Source of the DNA: Marinobacter sp. C7
GTDB taxonomy: Bacteria > Pseudomonadota > Gammaproteobacteria > Pseudomonadales > Oleiphilaceae
NCBI RefSeq assembly: GCF_022343555.1
Contig: NZ_JAKQZH010000002.1
Span: 310,001-374,000 of the forward strand
DNA length: 64,000 bases
Direction of reading: 5' to 3'
Positions 1-9,892 of the stretch are shown piece by piece (position 1 is the stretch's first letter; each line of letters begins with the position of its first letter). The notes under the pieces are model-generated. The model did not search any database. It worked only from the letters and a program-made list of their open reading frames with translations, and was not told the origin of the DNA. A program made the position numbers and the translations under genes.

Positions 1-12
1 CTTTTGTACACT

Positions 13-49
13 AAGGCAGCTCCCGGATAATCCGGTGCTGCCTTTTTTT
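13..49 (+). terminator. Rho-independent terminator upstream of recF
   Basis: An 8-base stem (AAGGCAGC at 13-20, GCTGCCTT at 37-44) is followed by a T run to 49. A smaller inner stem (CCGGA at 23-27, TCCGG at 31-35) sits inside it. It probably ends transcription of the gene before recF, which by gene order should be dnaN; that gene lies outside the window. Confidence 0.75.
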
Positions 50-87
50 ATGGCCAAGTTTCGTCCCCCCGGAAAGCCAACCCTTCT

Positions 88-1218
88 ATGGCCCTTGTCA
101 GACTCCAGACCGAGCACTTTCGCAATCTTGCGCCGGAACCGGTGTCGTTTTCTCCATCGTTCAATCTTCTTTATGGCGCGAATGGCAGTGGAAAAACCAG
201 CGTGTTGGAAGCCATAGGCTACCTGGGGCTCGGACGGTCCTTCCGGGTCAGTCGGCATCAGGCCGTCGTGAGTCACGGGCAGAGCCGTTTCACGGTATTT
301 GGCGGGCTGGACCGAGGGGCTGATGAAGAGCCGGGACCCGGTGCAACGGAAGGTCTCGCCCATCGGCTCGGGATCTCCCGGGATGTGAGTCTGAAAGAGA
401 CCTCGCTGCGGGTGGACGGGGAAAGTGTGCGAAGTCTGTCGCTCATGGCAAAGCACCTGCCCGTGTCGGTCATTGATCCCGGCGTTTTCGACATTGTGGC
501 GGGCGGTCCCGGGAAACGTCGGCAATTTCTCGACTGGTTAGTGTTCCACGTGGAACCTTCCTTTGCGTCGGTCTGGCAGCAATGCCAGAGAGTCACATCA
601 CAGCGGAATCAAACGCTCAGAAATGGTAGAATGGACGAATCCCTGTTACGGGTCTGGGATACTCAGTACACAGCCCTCAGCGAGCGTCTGAGTGACGCGC
701 GGCAAGCGACGTTCGATCGCTTCAAGGAATCGTTTGAGCTTCTGGTGGAGCAGGTGGACGTACCCTGGACCCAAGGTCTGAAGATGGAGTTTTTCCCAGG
801 TTGGGATCGGGCTCAGGCCCTGACTGAAATTCTGGGACGTCACCGGGAACAGGAATTGAAAATGGGCCACACGCTGTATGGCCCGAACCGTGCCGACATC
901 CGTCTTAAATTCCAGGGGCGGCCGGTCGCAGAAACCTTTTCCCGGGGACAGCAGAAAACCCTGGTTATATTGATGAAGATCGCCCAAGGGATGGTGTTGA
1001 GTGAGATGGGCCGTCAGGTCACGTTTTTGCTCGATGACATCAATGCAGAGCTGGATGTGGGTCATCGGGCAATGCTGGCGCAGAAACTCCGTGCCCTGGG
1101 CAGCCAGGTATTTATTACATCGATTGAATATCCGGACCCGGAATCCCTTTGGGGCAATGTCGACACTCCGGATTACAGAATGTTCCACGTGGAACATGGC
1201 AAATTGACGGAAGAATAA
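88..1218 (+). CDS. recF: DNA replication and repair protein RecF
   Basis: SMC-like ATPase that, with RecO and RecR, loads RecA at single-strand gaps. The 376-residue protein opens with the family start MALVRLQTEHFRNL. It has a Walker A motif GANGSGKT at residues 30-37, the ABC signature FSRGQQKT, and a Walker B stretch TFLLDDINAELD near the C-terminus. It is slightly longer than E. coli RecF (357), with extra residues around 75-95 (DRGADEEPGPGATEG). It lies directly upstream of gyrB, as in the canonical dnaA-dnaN-recF-gyrB origin cluster. The coding sequence contains two parS sites, one in the middle and one near the 3' end, which force the repeated peptide FHVE. Confidence 0.97.
   Translation: MALVRLQTEHFRNLAPEPVSFSPSFNLLYGANGSGKTSVLEAIGYLGLGRSFRVSRHQAVVSHGQSRFTVFGGLDRGADEEPGPGATEGLAHRLGISRDVSLKETSLRVDGESVRSLSLMAKHLPVSVIDPGVFDIVAGGPGKRRQFLDWLVFHVEPSFASVWQQCQRVTSQRNQTLRNGRMDESLLRVWDTQYTALSERLSDARQATFDRFKESFELLVEQVDVPWTQGLKMEFFPGWDRAQALTEILGRHREQELKMGHTLYGPNRADIRLKFQGRPVAETFSRGQQKTLVILMKIAQGMVLSEMGRQVTFLLDDINAELDVGHRAMLAQKLRALGSQVFITSIEYPDPESLWGNVDTPDYRMFHVEHGKLTEE
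542..557. promoter_or_regulatory. parS centromere site 1 (within recF)
   Basis: The 14-bp core GTTCCACGTGGAAC (543-556) is a perfect palindrome and an exact match to the ParB-binding parS core conserved across bacteria. The 16-bp form differs from the ideal TGTTCCACGTGGAACA only in its last base. It is embedded in recF, which fits the origin-proximal location of parS sites in other genomes. Confidence 0.93.
1181..1196. promoter_or_regulatory. parS centromere site 2 (3' end of recF)
   Basis: A perfect 16-bp parS palindrome, TGTTCCACGTGGAACA. It lies about 640 bp from the first site and codes for MFHVEH at the RecF C-terminus. ParB loading here would help partition the origin region through ParA. 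Confidence 0.96.
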
Positions 1219-3711
<2,493 letters not shown>

Positions 3712-3730
3712 GTGCTTTGAAAAGCGAATA

Positions 3731-3767
3731 AAAAAGGCGGGAAGTGAGAGCTTCCCGCCTTTTTTTG
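3731..3767. terminator. Bidirectional terminator between gyrB and the convergent gene
   Basis: A 9-base GC-rich stem (GGCGGGAAG at 3737-3745, CTTCCCGCC at 3752-3760) with a 6-base loop. It is flanked by six A on the left and seven T on the right, so it can terminate gyrB and also the gene entering from the opposite strand. Confidence 0.9.
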
Positions 3768-3805
3768 TATTAAAAAACTTCCTTTATTTCGGGAAGCTCT
3801 AAACC

Positions 3806-4570
3806 CTATTTCCCGGAGGTCTGTTCCCGGGAGCGGGCCTTCTCTTTTTCCTTTTCCAGCAGATGAGGCGCCATAACCTCTTCCAGCGTGTAGCCGGTCA
3901 ATCGCCGAATGGTGCGCCACAGATACCAGAAAATCAGCATCATCATCACCATCGACGGAATCGCAATCATCGGATAACCCACCAGGGTCATGCGCCCCAG
4001 CTCTTCATTGAAAGCCTGGGTGCCGGAAGGACTCGTAACGATCCATTTGGCCAGCACATAGTTCATGATCGAGGAAAACAGGAAAGTCCCGGCAAAAAAG
4101 TAGCTGGCCTTCAGCAACCGGGTCTCAAATTCACCCTCCCGGCCCTCATGCACCAGACGCTCCTGGATCTTGTCCACATCCAGCACCGACGGGTTGTACA
4201 GCAGTGTCCGTACCAGCGGGTAACGGGTGCGGGTGGACACGAGTACAGCCAGCCCGATGATGGCTGGCACCGCCGCCTCCTTGATGGCCAGCCACTGCGA
4301 ATTCAGTTCCAGCAAACCGATGCCACCGGTGAGGCCGACACTGATCAGGCCCAGCAGCGCGATAAAGTTCTTCTTGTGGTAACGCACCAGTTCAAACAGC
4401 CCCCAGCCAAGCGGGAATGCCAGGCCGATGATCAGGGCGTTCACGCTACCCAGATACTCGTCACCGCTGAGCTTCATCAGGATGACTGATGGGATGATGA
4501 TACTGACGAGCAGATCGACCCAGGGGCGTGGTTTGTGATCAGGAACAGATCGGGGAGTATCCGGAGTCAT
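3806..4570 (-). CDS. VC0807-family predicted inner-membrane protein
   Basis: A 254-residue multi-pass membrane protein with about five to six hydrophobic segments (for example VDLLVSIIIPSVIL, ALIIGLAFPLGWGLF, AAVPAIIGLAVLV, PMIAIPSMVMMMLIFWYLW) and a charged C-terminal tail. It resembles the protein family I know as VC0807-like, whose function is not established. I chose the ATG at 4570 because AGGT lies 6 bases upstream; an open frame extends further to 4675 without a ribosome site. It converges on gyrB and shares its terminator. The family name comes from memory of the sequence pattern. Confidence 0.75.
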   Translation of the reverse strand: MTPDTPRSVPDHKPRPWVDLLVSIIIPSVILMKLSGDEYLGSVNALIIGLAFPLGWGLFELVRYHKKNFIALLGLISVGLTGGIGLLELNSQWLAIKEAAVPAIIGLAVLVSTRTRYPLVRTLLYNPSVLDVDKIQERLVHEGREGEFETRLLKASYFFAGTFLFSSIMNYVLAKWIVTSPSGTQAFNEELGRMTLVGYPMIAIPSMVMMMLIFWYLWRTIRRLTGYTLEEVMAPHLLEKEKEKARSREQTSGK

Positions 4571-4704
4571 TGAATTACCTGGTTGGTAAGCCTGTATGAA
4601 CAGGGACGGTGAATAACAGTTTTCAGGCAGTATACGATGATTCCGGGGGTATTCGAAGGGAGGTGGCCGGGCCACCTGGGCCCGGCCGGCAAATGCTCAA
4701 TGAA

Positions 4705-5982
4705 TCAGGCACCTGCCTCTTTCAGACAATCCTCAACGATGTTCAGCCCCTCTTCCAGGACCTCGTCCTCAATGGTCACCGGCATCAGGAAGCGCAGCGT
4801 GTTGCCATACATGCCACAGCTCAACAGAATCAGGCCCTTCTCCTTGGCCTTCTTGGTGACCGCAGCGGCGAGTTCCGGCATGGGGGTGTGGGAATCCTTG
4901 CTTTCGACCAGTTCGATCGCCGCCATGGGACCGAGATTCCGCACGTTATCCACATGCTCGAACTGCTCCTGCCATTGGGCAAAGCGGGCCTTGAGTTTTT
5001 CGCCCAGACGCTGGCTCTTGCCGAGGATGTCCTCTTCCTTGAACACGTCGAACACCGCCAGGGCCGCCGCGCATGCCGTCGGACTGCCGGTATAGGTGCC
5101 GCCCAGGGAGTTGGGGCCGGACGAATCCATGACTTTGTCGGTACCCACGATGGCAGAAATCGGCATGCCGTCTGCCATGGATTTGGCCATGGTCATGATG
5201 TCCGGCTCGACGCCGCTGTGCTCGATGGCGAACATCTTGCCGGTGCGGCCAAAGCCACTCTGAACCTCGTCCACGATCATCAGGATGTCGTTGTCGTCGC
5301 AGATCTTGCGAACCTTCTCCAGGAAGCTCTTGGGAGCCGGGTAGAAACCGCCCTCGCCCAGAACCGGTTCCAGCACGATCGCCGCAGTGTTGCGGGCCGG
5401 CGAGTCTGCTTTCATGGTCATGGCCAGCCCGCGCAGCGCCTCGTCCTCGGAAACCCCGTGGTAAGGCACCGGAAAGGGTGCCCGGTACACCATACCTGGC
5501 ATGGGACCGAAGTCGGTCTGGTAGGGGGCAGCCTTGCCGTTCATGGCCATGGTCATGAAGGTGCGGCCATGATAGCCGCCGTCAAAACAGATGACGTTGG
5601 TCTTGCCGGTGGCGGCCCGTGCGATCTTTACGGCATTCTCCAGAGCCTCGGCCCCGGAGTTGGCCAGCATCACCTTGCCATGGCCGCGTACCGGCACCAC
5701 TTCACTCAGCTTCTGGGCCAGTTTCACATAGCCCTCGTAGGGCATCACCGTCTGACAGGTGTGCATGACCTTGTCCAGCTGGGCCTTGACGGCCTCGACC
5801 ACTTTGGGATGACGGTGGCCGATATTCAACACGCCGATCCCGCCGGCGAAGTCGATCATACGTTTGCCATCGGCATCCCAAAGCTCCGCATTGAGGGCAT
5901 GATCAGCAAACTGTTCATTGGGGCTTGCCGCGCCAGCGGCCACGTAACGTTCTTTCAGTGCCTGCAATTCTTGATTGCTCAC
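4705..5982 (-). CDS. gabT: 4-aminobutyrate aminotransferase
   Basis: PLP enzyme (class III aminotransferase) that moves the amino group of GABA to 2-oxoglutarate, giving succinate semialdehyde. The 425 residues match family length. Visible motifs are the PLP-phosphate region NSGAEALENAVKIAR, the Asp of IVDEVQSGFGRTG (D238) that contacts the pyridine nitrogen, and the Schiff-base lysine in MTMAKSMADGMP (K267). The start is GTG with an AGGAGG ribosome site 8 bases away (5991-5996). The usual partner gabD is not next to it, so the substrate could also be a related omega-amino acid such as 5-aminovalerate. Confidence 0.92.
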   Translation of the reverse strand: MSNQELQALKERYVAAGAASPNEQFADHALNAELWDADGKRMIDFAGGIGVLNIGHRHPKVVEAVKAQLDKVMHTCQTVMPYEGYVKLAQKLSEVVPVRGHGKVMLANSGAEALENAVKIARAATGKTNVICFDGGYHGRTFMTMAMNGKAAPYQTDFGPMPGMVYRAPFPVPYHGVSEDEALRGLAMTMKADSPARNTAAIVLEPVLGEGGFYPAPKSFLEKVRKICDDNDILMIVDEVQSGFGRTGKMFAIEHSGVEPDIMTMAKSMADGMPISAIVGTDKVMDSSGPNSLGGTYTGSPTACAAALAVFDVFKEEDILGKSQRLGEKLKARFAQWQEQFEHVDNVRNLGPMAAIELVESKDSHTPMPELAAAVTKKAKEKGLILLSCGMYGNTLRFLMPVTIEDEVLEEGLNIVEDCLKEAGA

Positions 5983-6065
5983 TTTGCGATCCTCCTGTTC
6001 TGGAGTCAGTAGGTTTAACTACCAGTGTAAGGAGTACGGGCGCCAGCCACAAACCGACCACTGTC

Positions 6066-7742
6066 TCAGGTCTGCTGGTCCCGGAACTGCAGGCGGGCAA
6101 GACGCCGGTAAAGCGGGTTGGAATCAATCAGTTCCTCATGGTTGCCAACGGCCAGCAAGCGGCCTTCATCGAGCACAGCAATCCGGTCGGCATCCCGCAC
6201 CGTCGCCAGCCGATGGGCAATCACCAGGGTGGTCCGACCCCGGGTCAACGCCGGCATCGCTTGCTGGATCAGATGCTCACTCTCGGCATCCAGGGCACTG
6301 GTGGCCTCGTCCAGCAACAGCACGGGGGCCTTGGTCAACAGAGCCCGGGCCAGCGCCAGACGCTGTTTCTGGCCTCCGGACAGCCCCAGGCCGTTATCGC
6401 CGAGCCGGGTGTCGTAGCCCTGGGGTAGCCTGTGGATAAATTCATGGGCGTGGGCAACGCGGGCCACCTGCTCCACCTCCGCCTGGCTGGCGTCCGGACG
6501 GGCATACCGGATGTTGTCGGCGACCGAGCCGTTGAACAGGGCCGGGTTTTGCGGCACCAGGGCGAAACACCGGCGCAGGTCAGCCAGCTCGAGTGTGGAG
6601 ATATCCACGCCCTCGATCCGGATAGTGCCTGCCTGCGGGACATAGAAGCGCAATAACAGGTCGAATAACGTCGATTTGCCGGCCCCCGACGGCCCCACCA
6701 GCGCGACGGTTTCGCCGGGCTCAATGGTGAGTGACAGGTCATCCAGCGCGGGGCTTTCAGTTCGACTCGGGTAACCGAACCGCAGGTGGTCAATCTCGAG
6801 CCGTCCGGTTACGGGTTCTGGCAGTTGGTTTTTGCCCGCCATCGGCGGCCCGATTTCCGGGCGGGTTTCCAGCAGTTCGAACAGCCGGGCAGCAGACCCG
6901 GCGGCCCTTTGAAGCTCCCCGATGACCTCGCTGATGGCGCCGGCGGCCACGCCCACCAACAGGCTGTAGAACACGAATGCCGCCAGTTCCCCGGGACTGA
7001 TACGGCCTTCGATGACGTCAAGCCCGCCAATCCAGATTACGATGCCCACGGCGCCCATCACCAGGGAGATCGCCAGTGTTGTCAGCCAGGCGCGCTGCCG
7101 GATCCGGTCGCGGGCAATCTCGAACGCCCGTTCCGACACTCCGGCAAAGAAACGCCGATCCTCGGATTGGTGATTGAACGCCTGCACCGTCTTGATCTGG
7201 GTGAGGCTTTCACCCACGTAACTGCCCACATCGGCGACCCGGTCCTGGCTCAGTCGGGACAGTTGCCGAACCCGGCGCCCGAAGAACAGGATGGGTGCAA
7301 TCACCAGCGGGAAACCGAGCAGGATGATGCTGGCCAGCTTCGGGTTGGTCACAAACAGCAGAATCAGGCCGCCCACCAGCATCAGGGCGTTACGCAGGGC
7401 GATGGAGACCGTCGAGCCGATCACCGATTGCAGGACCGTGGTATCGGCGGTGAAGCGCGACTGGATTTCCAGAGCCCGGTTCTGTTCGAAGAAACCGGGG
7501 TGCAGATCAATCAGATGGTTGAAGACCCGTTTGCGAATATCGGCGACGACCCGTTCGCCAATCCAGGACACCAGGTAGAAGCGTGCAAAGGACCCGAACG
7601 CCAGACCCAGCACCAGTATGAAGAACAGGCCGATGGCCCGTGCCAGGTTGGCGGGCGATTCGGTGGCCAGCCCCTGATCCACCAGAACCCGCAGTCCCTG
7701 CCCCAGGCTCAGGGTGATGCCGGCGGTGAACACCAGCGCCAC
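6066..7742 (-). CDS. MsbA-like ABC exporter, fused permease and ATPase
   Basis: Half-transporter of the type I exporter class: a six-helix membrane domain followed by an ATPase with Walker A GPSGAGKST, signature LSGGQKQRLALARALL, Walker B VLLLDEATSALD and H-loop VIAHRLATV. The substrate is unknown; lipids or drugs are typical. The first ordinary start codon in frame is GTG 7742 (558 residues), but the reading frame upstream still looks coding (ALKLVLEFISPYRRAVAGAL). A GGAGG ribosome site (7830-7834) lies 6 bases before an in-frame ATC at 7821-7823. The true protein may therefore begin at 7823 (585 residues) from a non-standard start, or its start may be mutated. It is divergent from a second ABC exporter. 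Confidence 0.88.
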   Translation of the reverse strand: MALVFTAGITLSLGQGLRVLVDQGLATESPANLARAIGLFFILVLGLAFGSFARFYLVSWIGERVVADIRKRVFNHLIDLHPGFFEQNRALEIQSRFTADTTVLQSVIGSTVSIALRNALMLVGGLILLFVTNPKLASIILLGFPLVIAPILFFGRRVRQLSRLSQDRVADVGSYVGESLTQIKTVQAFNHQSEDRRFFAGVSERAFEIARDRIRQRAWLTTLAISLVMGAVGIVIWIGGLDVIEGRISPGELAAFVFYSLLVGVAAGAISEVIGELQRAAGSAARLFELLETRPEIGPPMAGKNQLPEPVTGRLEIDHLRFGYPSRTESPALDDLSLTIEPGETVALVGPSGAGKSTLFDLLLRFYVPQAGTIRIEGVDISTLELADLRRCFALVPQNPALFNGSVADNIRYARPDASQAEVEQVARVAHAHEFIHRLPQGYDTRLGDNGLGLSGGQKQRLALARALLTKAPVLLLDEATSALDAESEHLIQQAMPALTRGRTTLVIAHRLATVRDADRIAVLDEGRLLAVGNHEELIDSNPLYRRLARLQFRDQQT

Positions 7743-7922
7743 GAGGGCGCCGGCAACGGCCCGTCGATACGGGCTGATGAACTCCAGGACCAGTTTCAGG
7801 GCTTTGCGGTGACGGGTATTGATGGTCTGCCTCCGGATCTGCAGTGGAAGTGCTGTACACTTTGAGCGCTGTTCATCATACGGCTGAATGGATCATTTTG
7901 CCTTGACCAAGAAGGAAAAACC

Positions 7923-9719
7923 GTGCGCGCCTATGCCGACAACGACTACCCCGCCGACCACAAGCCAGACTGGAAAGTAATCGCGGGCCTTTGGCCCTAC
8001 CTCACGGAGTTCCGGGGCCGGGTGTTCCTGGCACTGTCGTTGCTGGTGCTGGCGAAACTGGCCACGGTCGCCACACCGATTGCGCTCAAGTACATCGTCG
8101 ATTACCTGGACCAGAACCGGAGCGCGGACCTGGTACTGTGGATACCGGTGGTTCTCGTGGTCGCCTACGGCAGCCTCCGGTTTGCCAGCACCCTGTTCAG
8201 CGAGCTACGCGATGCCGTCTTTGCCCGGGTGGCGGAGCGGGCCATGCGTCGGGTGTCCCTGCGGGTGTTCCGCCATTTGCACCAGCGGGAACTTGCCTTC
8301 CACCTGGACCGGAAGACCGGTGGTCTGGCCCGGGATATCGAGCGTGGCACCAACGGGATCAGTTTTCTGCTGCGCTTCACCCTGTTCAACATCGTCCCGA
8401 CTCTGCTCGAGATCCTCCTTGTCGCCGGTATCCTCCTGGTGGTGTTCAACGTCACGTATGTGCTGGCGATCCTGGTAGCCGTGGTGGTGTACGTGGTGTT
8501 CTCGATCAGGGTGACCGAGTGGCGGACCAGATTCGTGCGTGAGGCCAACGCCCGGGACAACCAGTCCAATTCCCGGGCGGTGGACAGTCTGCTCAACTAC
8601 GAGACGGTCAAGTATTTCAACAACGAAAACTATGAGGCCCAGCTGTATGACCGGGATCTGGAGGAGTGGGAACAGGCCCGGCTGAAAAACCGGTTATCCC
8701 TGGCCACCCTGAACGGCGGACAGGCCCTGATCATTGGCCTGGCGCTCATCGTGATCATGGCGATGGCGGTGCGCGAGGTGGCCACGGGTACCATTACCCT
8801 GGGTGATTTCACCATGATCAACGCCTACCTGATCCAGCTGTTCATTCCCCTGAATGCGTTGGGCTTTGTCTACCGGGAAATTCGTCAGGCGCTGGTCAAC
8901 GTGGAGCGTCTGTTCAAGCTGCTTGGTGACCGGCCGGCGATTGTGGATAAACCCGATGCTCCATCCCTCGCCGTGGCCAAGGGCGAGGTCCGGTTTGAGC
9001 ATGTTTGCTTCGGCTATCGTGCCGACCGGCCGATCCTGAGGGATGTGGATTTCTCCATTCCCGCCGGTCATACGGTGGCGGTGGTCGGTGCCAGTGGCGC
9101 CGGCAAGTCTACCCTGGCGAGATTGCTGTTCCGTTTCTTTGACGTGGACAGCGGCAGTATCCGGATTGATGGCCAGGACATCCGGGACGTAACCCAGGAC
9201 AGCCTGCGGGCTGCCATCGGTGTGGTGCCCCAGGACACCGTCCTGTTCAACGACACGCTTTACCGGAACCTGGCGTATGGTCGGCCGGAGGCGACCGAAG
9301 CGGAGGTGTACCGGGCTGCACGCATGGCCCACCTGGAAGGCTTTATCCACAGCCTGCCCGAGGGTTACGACACCCGGGTCGGTGAACGCGGCCTGAAACT
9401 GTCGGGTGGTGAGAAGCAACGGGTGGCTATCGCCCGGGTGATTCTCAAGAATCCACCCCTGCTGATTCTGGATGAAGCCACGTCCTCACTGGATTCCCTG
9501 TCGGAACGGGCGATTCTGGGGGCTCTGCAGGAGGTCAGTCGTCAGCGGACCACCCTGGTGATTGCCCATCGGCTGTCAACCATCCGCGATGCCGACAGCA
9601 TTCTGGTGATGGACGCTGGCCGGCTTGTGGAAAGCGGCCATCACAGTGACCTGCTTGCTCTGGGTGGTCATTATGCCCGGCTCTGGCATCAGCAGCACCA
9701 GGATCAGGCGCCGGAATGA
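7923..9719 (+). CDS. Atm1-type ABC exporter, fused permease and ATPase
   Basis: A 598-residue half-transporter of the Atm1/ABCB7/HMT1 group, a family that exports glutathione-bound sulfur or metal species and heavy-metal conjugates. Family marks are the segment NYETVKYFNNENYEA and the loop YREIRQALVNVERLF. The ATPase domain shows Walker A GASGAGKST, signature LSGGEKQRVAIARVIL, Walker B LLILDEATSSLD and H-loop VIAHRLSTI. It starts at GTG, with a GAAGGA ribosome site just upstream. It diverges from the MsbA-like exporter; the roughly 100-180 bp between them must hold both promoters. The substrate is not determined from sequence. Confidence 0.9.
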   Translation: MRAYADNDYPADHKPDWKVIAGLWPYLTEFRGRVFLALSLLVLAKLATVATPIALKYIVDYLDQNRSADLVLWIPVVLVVAYGSLRFASTLFSELRDAVFARVAERAMRRVSLRVFRHLHQRELAFHLDRKTGGLARDIERGTNGISFLLRFTLFNIVPTLLEILLVAGILLVVFNVTYVLAILVAVVVYVVFSIRVTEWRTRFVREANARDNQSNSRAVDSLLNYETVKYFNNENYEAQLYDRDLEEWEQARLKNRLSLATLNGGQALIIGLALIVIMAMAVREVATGTITLGDFTMINAYLIQLFIPLNALGFVYREIRQALVNVERLFKLLGDRPAIVDKPDAPSLAVAKGEVRFEHVCFGYRADRPILRDVDFSIPAGHTVAVVGASGAGKSTLARLLFRFFDVDSGSIRIDGQDIRDVTQDSLRAAIGVVPQDTVLFNDTLYRNLAYGRPEATEAEVYRAARMAHLEGFIHSLPEGYDTRVGERGLKLSGGEKQRVAIARVILKNPPLLILDEATSSLDSLSERAILGALQEVSRQRTTLVIAHRLSTIRDADSILVMDAGRLVESGHHSDLLALGGHYARLWHQQHQDQAPE

Positions 9720-9892
9720 TGGGCGGTCCGGGGCAGGCTGCGGTCAGACACCATGACCCGGTTTCGACCCGCAGCTTCGCCCGCATAGAGCCCAGCGTCG
9801 GCCCGGATGGATCTTTTCGAAGATCCGGAAAGCATCGTTGCGCCCCTGCTCCGCCGTTACCCCGTAGATGGGTTCGTTGAGGCGCCACACAC
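9704..9892 (-). pseudogene. Remnant of a GGDEF (diguanylate cyclase) gene 3' end
   Basis: Read on the minus strand, one frame gives YGVTAEQGRNDAFRIFE and another gives RADAGLYAGEAAGRNRVMV followed by a short tail and a stop at 9704-9706. Joined, these match the last portion of a GGDEF domain (…DAFRIFERADAGLYAAKxAGRNRV). The frame change is explained by about 10 extra bases (AAGATCCATC) between the two parts, which also create a palindrome around 9810-9827. Nothing of the catalytic GGDEF motif remains, because recD begins immediately after. The tail overlaps the end of the upstream ABC gene by 16 bases. I infer an old deletion or fusion scar. Confidence 0.72.

Noticed and set aside
4609..6012. 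467-codon open frame antisense to gabT
   Set aside because: gabT has every catalytic motif and an excellent ribosome site; the plus-strand frame has neither.
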